Source of the DNA: Solenopsis invicta
Taxonomy: Eukaryota; Arthropoda; Insecta; Hymenoptera; Formicidae
DNA: 64,000 nt
Direction: 5' to 3'
Assembly: GCF_016802725.1 (NCBI RefSeq)
Contig: NC_052664.1
Span: 13,232,016 to 13,296,015, forward strand
Shown here: positions 26,561 to 39,649 of the stretch, piece by piece
Position numbering within the stretch: position 1 is the first letter of the stretch
Layout: every line of letters starts with the position of its first letter
The notes under the pieces: generated by a model
Told to the model about the DNA's origin: nothing
Database searches by the model: none
Seen by the model: only the letters and a program-made list of their open reading frames with translations
Translations under genes and position numbers: made by a program

Positions 26561-26769
26561 TAGGGCTCTATTCTTGAAAACATGTAAATAATTTACGTAT
26601 ACGAAAATGACGAAATAGTCAATGGGAAAATAACATCGAATAATTCCATTGGTTATTCTGCTACTTTTGCATGTGAAAATTATTCGCATGTTTTCAAAAA
26701 TAGGGCTTCTGTTTCTGCTATCCTGTTTTTGCTATCTGCGGCGAAACAAGCATGTGTGTAGGACTCTTA

Positions 26770-26870
26770 TAGCGTATTTGATTTGCCAATCCGACCCGAG
26801 TCAAGTCGAGTCAGATCTCATGTTCGATTTGAAACTCGAATCTATCATCACGGAAAATGTTGTCTTACTC
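26770..26870. repeat. Copy of the 21900-21995 repeat
   Basis: CGAGTCAAGTCGAGTCAGAT and TGTTCGATTTGAAACTCGAA match the earlier copy. It lies inside a 136-codon frame that has no protein resemblance and is therefore probably chance. Confidence 0.6.
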
Positions 26871-27459
26871 GTCTACCTTTATCAAAATATTGTTTTATCG
26901 TTATTATTTCCTCGTGAGAGATCAAGACGTCTAACTTCAAAGTTAATTAAAAAAATATTGTCTGCTCATTGGAATGTAGATCAAAGTTTCTTTATTCATA
27001 GATTTATTTTGTCTATCAATAATATTTATGTTTCTCAACAGTACTGTATTCAACAATGAAATCTTGAACTTCAAAATCAAAATGAAGAAATTACTCATGT
27101 GAATTCTATGTTGCTATCTCTTATTTTTATTTTCATTAAATTGTACCAATAATTACGTGAATTGTACAGGATAAGTTGATGGAAATTTATTCTCATGAAA
27201 TCCACATTGCTGTTACCTATCTTAATCTCCGTCAAATTTTATCAGTAATTCTACGTGGATGAAATGTATTAAAATTTACGTGGAAGTGTCAACGTAGAAT
27301 TCATGTGAATATCAAGTCGATGAAGTCCTATCCACGAATTTTACATAATACACACACACGTGGATAGAACGTGGAATCCACGTACCTGTTCTCATCGGGT
27401 TATTGAAGCGGCTATAGTTAAAATCCTAGTTCTAGCGATAAAATTCCAAAAAAACAAGT

Positions 27460-27990
27460 TTTAAAAATGGGATGCCAACTTTACATTGGCACTCCATTTT
27501 CAAAAAATTATATTTTTTTTAGAGTTCTTAATAGTTTTTGAATAGTTCTATAGTTCCCGATACTTTTTTTCAATAGTTCTGTTTTATTTTCAAAATTATG
27601 GAACTTTGAAAATTTATAACTTGACCTCTACAAAGTCCGTAAAATTTTTGTAATTTTTATTTGGCAAAAAAAAGTTGTTTAACTTTTTTTAAGCACTTAG
27701 GGAGTGCTATTGAGCACACTCAAGAAAAAAACCATAACTTTAAATTTTAATTTTTTTGGTATTTTGAAATTTTTCATGGGGGACCCTACTGAGTACGTAA
27801 AACTTTTAGAATTTTCACTTTACAGAAAAAAGTTATTTAACTTTTTAAGAGCACTCAGGGAGTGCTATTCAGCACACTCAAGAAAAAAAATGGAAAGTTT
27901 TACGTGCTCAGTAGGGTCCGCCACACAAAATTTCAAAGTATTAAAAAAATAAAAATTTGGAGTTCCGATTTTTTTCTTGAGTGTGCTGAA
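27460..27990. mobile_element. Compound inverted-repeat region
   Basis: A 38-bp palindrome at about 27465-27503 (GATGCCAA...TTGGCACTCC). Beyond it, AGCACACTCAAGAAAAAAA occurs at 27712 and 27870 and inverted at 27964-27983. GGACCCTACTGAG (27782) pairs with CTCAGTAGGGTCC (27907). Probably one or two foldback elements nested together. Boundaries uncertain. Confidence 0.6.
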
Positions 27991-27999
27991 GAGAAATAT

Positions 28000-30100
28000 A
28001 CATCTATTTATATGTATGTAACTGTATACAATTTTGTATGGTTATAAAATGTGTACGTGTATAAAATTACGTATAATTATATATAAAAATCATGCCTAAT
28101 TGTATATAATTATATATATTTTAACGTTAAAAAGCAGAGTTTCATCATTTTTATCATGCAGTTTGCATAATAAGTGTAATAAAATAGCATTAAAGTAGTG
28201 TACGTTGCTATTGTTGTTATGCTTCATATATGTCAATCATTTTAAAGTTTGTGTTAGCTGATCTAATGTAATTGGATTTGATAGGAAGAACCGTTAAACT
28301 CAGGATTAGATTTTAACAATCATATATGTTATGTAAACAAAGAGAGAATGTAACCGGAAGCCATCTTAAGCCTCAAAGCAAATGGATTAAGAATAAATAA
28401 ATAATAATAAAATATCCGTCAATGATGATTTATTTTAATTAGTTTCGTCTTTTATGTCGTCAGTATACATATAACTTCTTTTTATGAAAACTTTTACTTT
28501 TTTGATATATTACCATAAAAGTTCTTATTATATAAATATGATAATGAATTTATTTTGACAACTGACCCAACGACTACCGCAACATCTTGTTATTGAATTG
28601 ATATTTTATTGAAAACATTAATTACGCATATATAATGTACAAATATGTTTCTTATAGAAATAATTTCTTAATATAAATGTCACTGCGTATTTATATGACA
28701 ACCTCAATATCAAGAGATATCCTTGTGTTACTTTGTCATGTTACCATACCTGAACGCGTGAAATGTCAGCTCTGTGATTCGTAAACTTTAATCGGGAATA
28801 ATTTGAAAACTATTATACCTTCGACATTTTTGTATTAGAATTTTTTTTTAGAATGTTCCAAAGAATCTGCTTTTAAGAGGGGATGCAAGCTGAGCAAAAA
28901 AGAAGAAAATGACGTAGCCATTATTAACAATTAAATGGAGCAAAGCTATAATTAAGCCAATCCGATTTCATAGACTCGTTTTTCTCTCGTAATGCAATCT
29001 TATTAGATTGTTGGGCCTGCCACTTTAATGCTGCGCTTAATTGCAATCTCATCGGAGAGAATGCTTGGCAAATACTTTGTACTATGTATCTTTCGCTTAT
29101 TTGTTAGTGGTAAACAATGAAATCAAAGTAACGAATTCTCACATCTGCAGCAGTGCAGACAGTGTCGTGGAATTCCCAAAGAGGATAAACGGAAATGTTT
29201 ATATTCATTTCGACATCCATTAGTGATTACGTTAGAACTCAAAGTATACCAGCCAAGACCAACTTTGGGCTTTCTCGTATCTATGTGGCGTCTGGCAGCT
29301 CGACGAGTAACGAGGAATAGGTCTCTAAATCCACTGGGAAAACTCCGAAGAAAATTGCACGAGACGTTGCCCAAGAGAAGAAACGTGTCTTAAGGAGGCA
29401 TCATTGTTGGAGAAAGACTTGCGCGAAAAGTTGATTTGTGCCAGCCATGTGTCTTGACTTTCTTCGAAATTAATACGTTGATATAACACCGTAGAGAATA
29501 CCCTAAGAGAACTGCACGTGACTTTTTTTTTATCATTCAGAAAAATTAATTTTGTTAATTTAATACGAACAAATGATATCGAAAATGTGTTTCGATCTAG
29601 GTTGGTGGACTAAAAAATAAATATTTTATTTACGATATTTATTAACAAAAAATACCATAATATACAATTACAATAACCATATTTTCATAAAAGACAAATT
29701 TGAAAACTTTAGGATTTTGTGATGTTTCCAAATTAATTTAAACAACTAAATTTATCAATTGTTTCCATAAAAATTTATTCATTAGTATAACATTATGTTG
29801 TTATTTAGTATTTTTTTACGAATATATATTTATTCAAAAAGTATTACAAAATGTCTTTGCAATTAGAGCTCGGCGTGAGCTCAATTAAAGGGTACAAGAA
29901 TAATAAAAGCGCGCGAACCGCAAGGAACATAGAAGTCGAAACTGATAGATGTCACTCACACACTAGGGATTTTATGTAGTACAAGGATAAGAAGCGATCG
30001 CAGATCAATGAGCATAGAATATATAATATAATTACGATATAATATAAACATAAAAAGATAAACGCGATAATAAGACAAGATCGATAAAACTTTTAATAGG
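28000..30100. other. AT-rich DNA with a GC-richer patch at 28950-29500
   Basis: The patch has short frames on both strands without similarity to known proteins. The rest has no recognisable content. Confidence 0.35.
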
Positions 30101-30816
30101 TATATTCCGAACGGTTTTGGTTTGGCTTATTCTTTTTTCTAAAAGTTGACAGCCATGTAACTAAACGAAGAAGTGTTTCGCACTCATTATTTAACCTATA
30201 AAAATCAACACCTCTCAAAAACAAATATTTATATTTTCTTTTTTTCTAATAAAATATGTAAATATAATCGAAATAATGCTATGATACTTGATATGGCTTT
30301 TACAAGTTCTAGTTCACGTGAGAGTGATGAAAATATATAAATTTTTCTTAACCAAGATATATCATAAATTTCATTTGATATATAAAAATATATAGTATTG
30401 GAATTTTGTAATAATTTTAATACTTTTTTATTATATGTTTAGTTTATGTAGATTTACTTTTATTAAATAACTCGGGATATTTTTGTTTTTGCATAATTAA
30501 AAATTTTTCTGAGTATGATGGATCTGAAAAATTAAAAATTATGAGAAGAATTTTGTTTTTGTAATAATTTATTACAATATTTACCACTATAAGCTAAATC
30601 GTTAATATCTTTTGGCACCAAAAAATTGTAAGTTTTATTATCATCTTGTATTTCTAAAAAATACATTTTTGACATTTTTTCTAGTTTAACACAGCGTCCA
30701 CGATTTATTACGATGTTTGCTGGTTAAACGATGAATGCGGAACATTTCTCCGTTTAATTACATGGCTGCCAACTTTTAGAAAAAAGAATAAGCCAAACCA
30801 CACCGTTCGGAATATA
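30101..30816. mobile_element. 716-bp element with about 90-bp TIRs
   Basis: TATATTCCGAACGGTTTTGG (30101) and CCGTTCGGAATATA (ends 30816) are inverted repeats. They extend through GGTTTGGCTTATTCTTTTTT and GACAGCCATGTAA to about 90 bp each. The interior is AT-rich without a transposase. TSD is TA or TAT; superfamily undecided. Confidence 0.82.
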
Positions 30817-31449
30817 CTCAATATCTAACACATTAAACATTGGAACGCTAATTAGAAAAGAATTTTCCTTAAAATAAAAAACAAAATGGAGTTTTGAGAA
30901 AATAAATAAATCTAAAGGACAGTTATATAAAATAAGAAACTTCTAGAATAAAGAATGTATGATTAGCATGTATACACAGTCATACATTTTAAACTTATCT
31001 ATGATTTATCTTTCATCATGTTTACAAAAAGCATCTAACACGAGCTTTTTTCATCATTTATGTGAAAAAATCACCAATGTTATTTAAAAAATAAAAACTT
31101 ATCTATTTTGTTATTCATTCACGGTTTTGCTTGTTTACTGAAGTATCTAAAAATTTAGATAGATTCAAATTTGAAAATAATTTTGTTGAATTGTCAAAGT
31201 ATTTAAGTAAGACACTTGAGCATAATGAGCAAGGCTGCAAAAGATCTTGACATTCGCTAGCAACAAATTTGAGAGTCTTAGAGAATTATTTTGATTTGAC
31301 TCAACAAAATTGTTTTCAGATCTGTATCTAGTTAATCTTTACATACCTGTTTCAGCAAAACTGTTCTATCTATAATTTTTATTTGCGTTCTACCAATTAT
31401 GGATAATCGCATCAAGTCAAAGAGAAATAAAATTTATTTCCTTGTGTCA

Positions 31450-31870
31450 ATGTTTTTGGAACAAACTCCTCGAATAGGAAAGGAAGAGTGTTTCAATGAG
31501 ACTAGTATGATTGTGAAAAATGGAAGGAAAGAAGAATTCGCAATTTTTGTTGGAAGCATAGCGTGATGATACGACCAGCGTCTTTCACGGTTCGTCGCAT
31601 TCCAACAAACTTACCACGAAGGTGAAGCAAAAGGGAGAGGAAAGGGAGAATATTTCCCTTAACGTCTCCATACCTCGGTCTGCCTCTCGTTTTGCCGCCG
31701 TCTATTCTTTCTATTTCGTCCGGGAAATAACAGCGCTCTGCTGGAATTGCGCGGAAAAAGTACTCATTTGCGGATCTCGCTGCTCTCGACCTCGTCCGGC
31801 GCATTATCGTCTGGCTTTTGTATGAATATCGTTAAACTTTTCGTATGAAGACGATGAGATAAGCCGGAAT
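31450..31870. other. CpG-rich unique patch
   Basis: GC-richer than the flanks, with a 100-codon minus-strand frame and a 67-codon plus-strand frame overlapping it. Neither resembles a family nor has matching splice sites. Possible regulatory DNA. Confidence 0.25.
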
Positions 31871-32802
31871 CACTGATGAAAAAATCCTTTAATAACAAGC
31901 CCAAAAGACATATCTGATTATTTCTAATTTCCAGTGTTATGAGAGATAAATATTTGAAACTAACTAGATATATATCGGCAATAATTACAATTATTTGAAA
32001 AAAAACTACAATTAGAACTACATAAAGTGATTATATAGTTTTTTCCACCTTGTTCTCTATATTTTAAAAACGGTTTAAAATTGTGCAAAACCACGAAATA
32101 CGTAATATTCAATCATTTCGAGGAGCTGTTTTTTAAGTAAATTGTAGGGGTAAAGTAGTGATCAAACATATATTTCATGGTTTTTTATCTTTTTGCGACT
32201 TTTCAACAGTTTTCAAAATATAGAGAGTGAGAATAGTTCTTTATAGACACCTTGTTGATACGTATTTTTTATGAATAATTAAATATACTATAAATTAATT
32301 TATTTTAAATATAAATTTGTACACTTTGAAGATAGTTTTTAAAGATACATTGTATAGGGTATTTGATAATTACCGTATTATGCCTCATTGATAGGTAAAT
32401 TGAATTAAAGTGAATAGAAAAATTCTTCAGTATTTGCAAGTTTATAAAAAAATTTATAAAAAATTAATTGATAATAATCCATAAATCAGTGTACGTTCAC
32501 GCATTCGGTGAGAATTGACAACTCAATATCATATGATGCGATCGTGGTGGTGGTCACTATACGTTTACGGCGAGACATTGGGAGTAGTGCGTATCTAACA
32601 ACAAATAATGTTGAATTCTTCTTAGCTCTTCTTAGATTAAATTGCGCAAATACACGCTTATTTGCAGATATTCATTTTTTTAATTTCTGAAAAATTTAAT
32701 TATTGAGAAATTATCGGGAAGTTAAAAAATTCTTTTATTTAGTTTAACCCGTTCTACTTGTGAGAGGAATACTATAATTACGAAACACTCTATATGCTGT
32801 AT

Positions 32803-32897
32803 AACAAAGAAGAAAGTGATATTATTACCCTTCCTATTTACATTTTGTACAATACTTTAACTTTGTTAATAATCAACATTTGAAAACTTAATGATTC
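32803..32897. mobile_element. 5' fragment of the 34049-type element
   Basis: AAAGAAGAAAGTGATATTAT, TTTGTTAATAATCAA and TTTGAAAACTTAATG match the left end of the 363-2000 copy. Homology stops near 32897, so this is a broken copy. Confidence 0.5.
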
Positions 32898-34048
32898 CAT
32901 TCGTCTTGCTCAAAGAAAGCAATGCGCGGCGAGAGGAAGATAACGCGGTATATAACAATTCTTGTGATCGTTTCGGCACTTCCGCATCTCCAATACGACT
33001 CAAACCCCATTTCTGGCACATTCTATACATATATAACTGGATACATATACATATACACACACATATATAACTAGATTGCTTCTTTTCATAGAAAATGTAT
33101 ATTTTCACTCTTGTTATATTTGTGACTTTCTATTTTTCTCTTCTTCATGTATAATGATCTATCACGAACAATTGCACTTCCGGTAACTTTGCTCTTTTCA
33201 TGAGTAAAACCTCGCAGCGAAGTGGTCAGCTAATTGACGCTATTATCTGCGTCATTGTTATACCCTTTACTCCACTTATCCAATCTGTGTTTTCTCGTTG
33301 AGGGAACCGTTCCATTTAGTCAAACTAAATCCATGAAAATGTAATCTCTCTGCAACATAATGCGATGATTGTAATATATGCAGTAGACAAAATGAACAGA
33401 TTTGTACATATTCGTATAAAACATACAATACATTCAATTATACAATATCATAAAATCGATAAATACTGACCAAGGTAAAAGTTTTTGCAATAAATTTTTT
33501 AGTGTTTTCGGGATAAAGAGATGATAGTAAAGATGCTCGCAAGCATTAAAGTTATTAAATTAATTAATAATTTAATTTTTATAATATGTCTCAGTTTTTT
33601 TTAAACTGTGTTTTAAGTCCGATAAGTATGCAACGCGTAGTTTGGGAAATTTTGTAAATATTTGTAAAACCTAGAAATTTATTGCTTACTAAGATATTTG
33701 CTTTCGACCGATGCTCGTATAACCGTTCTGTTTATTAAAATGTATTGATACACTTTCCGGTTATTAAAATATTGTTCAAATTTTCATAAAAATGCTGTTT
33801 TTTTATTTGATTCTTAAACTTGAGAATTAAATTTCTTTATTTTTATATTTTTTAAATCCACATTTTTATTTGTTGTTTTTTAATAACTTCATATATAACA
33901 ATTTTAGAATTCTAATACTTTACGATCTAATACTTAACAATCTTATGTTCTTTTATAATTTTGTTCCTTTTAGTTTTATAGTTTAGTAAAGTTTACGAAG
34001 ATATTAATATAATTAGAACTTTGTTTTTTTTTCTTTTATTGAATAGTA

Positions 34049-34941
34049 GAGGAGAAGAGGGTAATATGGCATCCGTTTTCATTTTATTGAATAACTTTGT
34101 TTATAGTTAATATTTTCTATTGAAACTTGGACGATTACATTCGTCAGAGTGTTGTTTGATAGATTCTAGACTAAAGTAATGAAATATTTATTATTTAAGA
34201 CGTGATTTATAAAAATCTAATGCACTGCATAATCGGTGAAAGAAAAAAAGTGGTTGTAATATGGCTATCCATAAAAATAATTTAAAAAAATTAGTTTAAT
34301 TTAAAAGAAACACAGTACTTTGTTACAAAATTATATATTTTTAATTTCCCATTGTTTAGAATTTTTCTGATTTAGAATTTTCCTGCGTTTAAAAGCTTTA
34401 GAAATATCTTTAGAAATTTTATTAAAAATATCATTTTATCCCTGTTTAACATGAAACAACAAGCATAAAGTGATGTTTCTAATATTTCTAAACATCGCTC
34501 TTTAGAATGACAATTGATTTATCGAAGAAATATTTCGATATAAAAATTTTGCTTAAAAAACCATTTTAACAAATTTCCATGTTATTGTTTTAACTTTTTA
34601 TAACTCGAAATGTATACGGCCAAATAAAAAGTTAAATAACAAAAAACACTCGAGTGTATGTACCTTTGTGTGATAATACACTCAAGTTTAAGAATAATGA
34701 GGAAGTGTATGTAATTAAAGGTTAAAAGTGTACCTTGAAAAAGTTTAGAAGTACTTAAAAGTAAAAATGCCTTATAACAATTGTCAGTCATTATGTATTG
34801 GCATATTAGCATCACTAGAAAGCGGCGGGCTACTAAACGAATAACTCCATCCATAAGCAATTGTTAGAATACGTCACCTAATAACGGATATAATAAGGGT
34901 AGCCATATTGTTGACAGTAGCCATAATACCCTCTTCTCCTC
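34049..34941. mobile_element. TA-flanked TIR element, 893 bp
   Basis: GAGGAGAAGAGGGTAATATG (34049) and CATAATACCCTCTTCTCCTC (ends 34941), with TA outside both ends. Internal blocks are shared with 363-2000. No transposase. The ends resemble those of the 53597 element, so they may share a mobilising enzyme of Tc1/mariner type. Confidence 0.85.
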
Positions 34942-34949
34942 TAATTGTC

Positions 34950-37900
34950 ATTTGCGCGAACCATTTGCCTAATCAAAATTCGTGAAAGTGCATTATCCTG
35001 TTGATCAAAGCAACAAAACACGACGACATGATGCAGACACACACATGTTGCTATTTGCTCAACTGTCAGGCGCAGTACTCTTCTTTGAATGCATACGACA
35101 GTGCGTGCAATCTGCACGTCGCATCGAGGCATGTTACGAAACATTTCACGATCGAGTCGTTAACTCGCTGTTACATCACGTTGTTTCAACTGGCATATGG
35201 ATGAAGCAGTTTTTTTTGTAACTACATTTGGCGATACGCGCCTAAGCGAAATGTGCTGGATTTAAGCCACGTCTATTTTTAAATTTTTTGAGGCTGGAAA
35301 CAGGTATGACATGTTCACGGCATACCATAGTGATTACAATAGTGATATGCCGGGTATGCTTCGGCATTTTGATTTGGCAATAAAATTAAAATGCATTGAA
35401 AACATTCGTCAATTTTTGACAAATAAGAAAAATTATTCTGTATTACCCAGATTTTAAATAAAATATTTGCTAAACAATTTAGTGAAAATAGAAAAAATGC
35501 GTATTCACATCATACACTTTCCAAAAATTCACTATTTCTATAAACTTACACACTGTTTATTTTTTCAATTATTGTACTTACGTATATCATAATTATAAAA
35601 TTACCTTTTTGTTACTTATATCATAAATTTTATTGAAAATTAAATCAACGTTTGAAAAAGAGATTAATTATTAATTAAGTAACTTTATATGCTTCTATGA
35701 AAGGACATATCAATTTCAATATCAACATTTATTTGTATACTCTTGGTCAACATTGATCTCAAACCAATGTGCTTATTAAAGCGACGTTATACATCGTTTC
35801 CTATGTCTATAGATAATTCCGAAATTTAATATTAACACGATTGCTTGAACTACAACACCAGTATACTCTTTCTGATTTGATTATTAAAAAATGTAGAAGA
35901 AATATAATTTATACAAAACAAAATTTAAAAAATATTATTAAATTATTGTAATAGATGGTAATAAGTTTCCATAATTTCAATATTATGGATAAAATGTGAA
36001 ATTAATTGATTTTATATACATTCAAAGCAAATTATCGGAAAAACAAAACGTAACTAAAATAAGTATGTAATACAATTCTAAAAATAATTTTGTAATAAAT
36101 TTATTTTATTAAAAAATTCTAATTAATGCTCACTCGCTAATTAATAATATTAAATTTATAATTTTTATGTTGTGCTAAGTAATGAAATAGTATTTTATAT
36201 TCTTTAAAACTAAAAATAAAAAAAAAGATATACATATATTAGAAAGAAAAACCTATAAAATTACTTAAAAGTAATTACCTACATTCTATATTTCAACAGT
36301 TTTCGAAGAAATGTGTGTAGAAAGTACTTTTTCTGTAATCGCTCGAGTTCTCAAAGTATCGGATGGCGACAATTAGATTTGCGTCGCAGTCGGTTAATCT
36401 GTTACAGTTTAATCACTGTAATGGCTGCACTTGCGTGTAGCCGAATGTGATCACGAATCACGATATGCAGGCAGAACACAAGAGCGATTGAACTTTATGC
36501 ACAATTATAAATTGATTGAAATATGTCTTGCGAATGAAATAAAGTTATAAGAGATTCCAATTTATTTTGTAAAAACATTCTAAAATGATTTTAATTTCCA
36601 GTGAAGCATTGTGCACTCTGAAAAAAAAACATTGGAACCTCTAACAATCATTTAATATCTGATATTAAATTATTCAATATAAATTTGATTTAAAATTTGT
36701 ATTTCTCACTTACATTATAAGCAGTTAGTGTTATATAGAACATTTACATAAATAGATTTGGTCTTTTCATGCACCTAATATCAGCAATAATTTTGTAAAT
36801 TTTTATTAATTGGTACAATGTATTAATATCAAATTCAGAAATAGAAACAAATAATATAATACAATTTTTTAAAAATATTACAGAGAAAACGCCAATCCAT
36901 TGCATATATACCAATAATTATATAGAATCATTACATATCATATAAAAATAATTATGAGCATTTTGATATAAGTAAATAATAATTGATTTATATTATTGTC
37001 TTCAAAAAAAGTAAGTATATTTCTAAAATTAAACAAATAAAAGATAATAAGGTTCGTATAAATACACTTCAAAAATATAATTAATAATCGAGCTTATGAA
37101 TTTGTACTAGGTTTTATTCGCAAAGGTTCAATGACAAACTATATATAATTCAATATAATAAACAAACGTTTCATTATTTAATTAACGGTTTTCTTCATCA
37201 TTGAGCAATCGTATCTTGCTGCGCGCTTCCATATATATTTGACAGGAAGCTGGACGGATTTAGCAATCTTGAATAATTACTTTCTCATTACACATTATGA
37301 AAACTGAAAATTAATACATTTTTAAACAGTTTAGTGAGTTCTACTTGCCTATGTTGTATTAAAATGTAAGAATTCTTTTCTTACCTTATATACATATATC
37401 TATATTTTCTTTTACACATTAAGTATTTATATTGGATATCCGATAATAACTGTACAACCAATTAGTAAGTAGAACAGATTAACTGAGCATAAAAATCCTT
37501 TACAATTGTGCAATTTTTGCAATAATTAACAAAAAATTAATAATTAAAAATTGCCAAATAAATGCGTACCAGATCCAGACAAAATGCAAGCATGCGGCGA
37601 GATACGACTTCCTAGACTCTAGAGTATCCAGCATTACGCGCGTTCGCCATTACTAGTCAGGCGAGGAGTTTATGAATAGCATTGGCTGCGCAGGAGTGAA
37701 ATATAACTAACTGTACCATTCATAGACCACACCTCCATCTCTTTTCGTGCTTAACAACAATAAACACGTGCCCTGCTGAGTTGATTTTTCTAGCGGGTAC
37801 ACACTCCCATCATTGACTGCTACAGAGAGCTTTTAAAAAGGATTTAACTTTTCATGTGTAGTACTTTTGAGAGAATTCTGCAAAATGCAAAATTTTGCAA

Positions 37901-38950
37901 CAAATATGTTCCTAAAATCTATCACATACATTTTCTAATTGGACTTTTTAAAATTAGATAAATTTTCTGTTCGAATATATTAACAGAGCCAAACAGAAAA
38001 TTTGCAGAGAAATTATTAGTAAAACTGACGATTCCACCATCGCCTTAAATGTAATAATTGAAGAATTCTTTAAAATATTAATTTTTTGTTATATTTTAAG
38101 ATTTTACGCAAAAGTTCTTGTCTACAGATCTATTGTCTATACATGCTAATATGCATGAAAAAAAATTAAAAAATGGAGATATAAATACTTGCACACACGA
38201 CACTATTGTTCACAAACTCCTTAGACGCAATTCAACAGACTCAACAATTAAGTGAGCGCTTACTGTTATTGATAAATTTTTTAGATGTATAGATTTGATT
38301 AGATGATCCAGAAGAATACCTCAATCTGTTGAGTCTGCTAAATGCGCTTATTCATATCATTGGTATCATTGCGTAAAACAATATAGACCAATTGCTACAA
38401 ACTTTATTGTACACAAATTAAAAATTATGAATAGTGATGTTAGAAGCAAGATCACTTTTTTCCTACAAAATACGTCAAAATAATATATTTTTTCGTAAGT
38501 TATCATTAATTTTCTATAAGGGCAAACACTAATACAGCTAGAAAACTAAAAAATAAAGCTTAAAAAAATGACAGTATATAAGAACATAATTTGTATTTGA
38601 CAAACTTTTGTGAAAGTTTTATTGAATCAAATAAGCCATATGACTTTAGAAAATAATGAAAATATTTAATTATAATAATTACAATAAGTAAATTTAGAGT
38701 AAATCATTATACAATTTACGTAAAAATTTAGATAGGGTTATATATAAAATGCTTGTAAATTCTTTCAAAATTGAAATTTTCAGTCTCTTTGACACCATTT
38801 TTCTCAAAAGTGTAATATTACAGCCAAATTTGAACAATTGATTTGTATTCAACAGACAAAAATAAAGTATAACTTTCTTAAAGATAAATTAAATTTTGTA
38901 GCTTTAAATTTTATCTAATATCCCCATCTTAAAAGTCTTAATACTTTTAA
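34950..38950. other. AT-rich intergenic DNA with three GC-richer islands
   Basis: Islands at 34950-35270, 36300-36480 and 37590-37860 are unique and CpG-richer; none holds a credible exon. Between them the sequence is AT-rich and nothing was recognised. Confidence 0.35.
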
Positions 38951-38953
38951 TAG

Positions 38954-39352
38954 TCACAGTATAATTATAAGCCAATAACGAGCAAGACGGTTGTTGTTTT
39001 AAATAATTCATTAGAATCTAACAGGATTTCGAGTGCGGTACATTTTGGTCTGATCTAATAATTTTACTTGGACTAATTATATAACAATCAATCGTGCAAG
39101 GACTTAGACTGATCTTGTGAGGCACCATAGAATCAGCTATGTACACCCTTACACATAATGACACAACGGGTGGATTTTTGACATGTGCTAAATACCGTAC
39201 AAATTCTTAATTATGACAGTTTAATGTTATTTCACGGCTAAAGAAAGTCAAGTTAGACCGAAACGTACCGTACTCAAAATTTTGTTAGATTCTAATAAAT
39301 TATTTAAATCAACAATTGTCTTGCTCGTTATTGGTCTATAATTATACTGTGA
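38954..39352. mobile_element. 399-bp MITE with about 100-bp TIRs
   Basis: TCACAGTATAATTATAAGCC (38954) matches the complement of the end at 39352. Pairing continues through CAATAACGAGCAAGAC and TTAGAATCTAACA for about 100 bp. The right half holds a CTAAAGA...GACCGAAACG motif. No coding capacity. Confidence 0.85.
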
Positions 39353-39397
39353 TTTATAACACAAGCGCGAAACTATTGCTTTAAATTTTTAATAGTA

Positions 39398-39642
39398 CAG
39401 TAGAGTTTCCTTAATTTTGACTGATGGGGCGATAAGAGCGGAATGCGAAAGTTATAGAATATCCTTACCACAGTACGAGTTCACCAATCACCGTGTACTT
39501 GCGCGAGCAAAGTATACGGTGATTGGTAGACTCGTGCTGGTGAGGGTATTCTGTTAAGGAAGGGGTATGATATTAGTGCTTGTGAAAGTACGTATGAAGG
39601 AATGCAAAGATTAGAGGGGTCAAATTTAAAAAGACTCTACTG
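39398..39642. mobile_element. pogo/Tigger-like MITE, 245 bp
   Basis: Ends CAGTAGAGTTTCCTTAATTT and ...AAAAAGACTCTACTG are inverted and flanked by TA on both sides, the hallmark of pogo/Tigger elements. The middle is a second palindrome around a GCGC-rich loop: GTACGAGTTCACCAATCACC / GGTGATTGGTAGACTCGTGC. Confidence 0.88.
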
Positions 39643-39649
39643 TATTAAT

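Noticed and set aside
26649..27059. 136-codon plus-strand frame
   Set aside because: Contains a dispersed repeat copy (26770-26870), and the rest resembles no protein.
32040..32240. Weak inverted repeat (TTCTCTATATTTTAAAAAC near 32050 versus its inverse near 32220)
   Set aside because: Short, interrupted and AT-rich; not convincing as an element.
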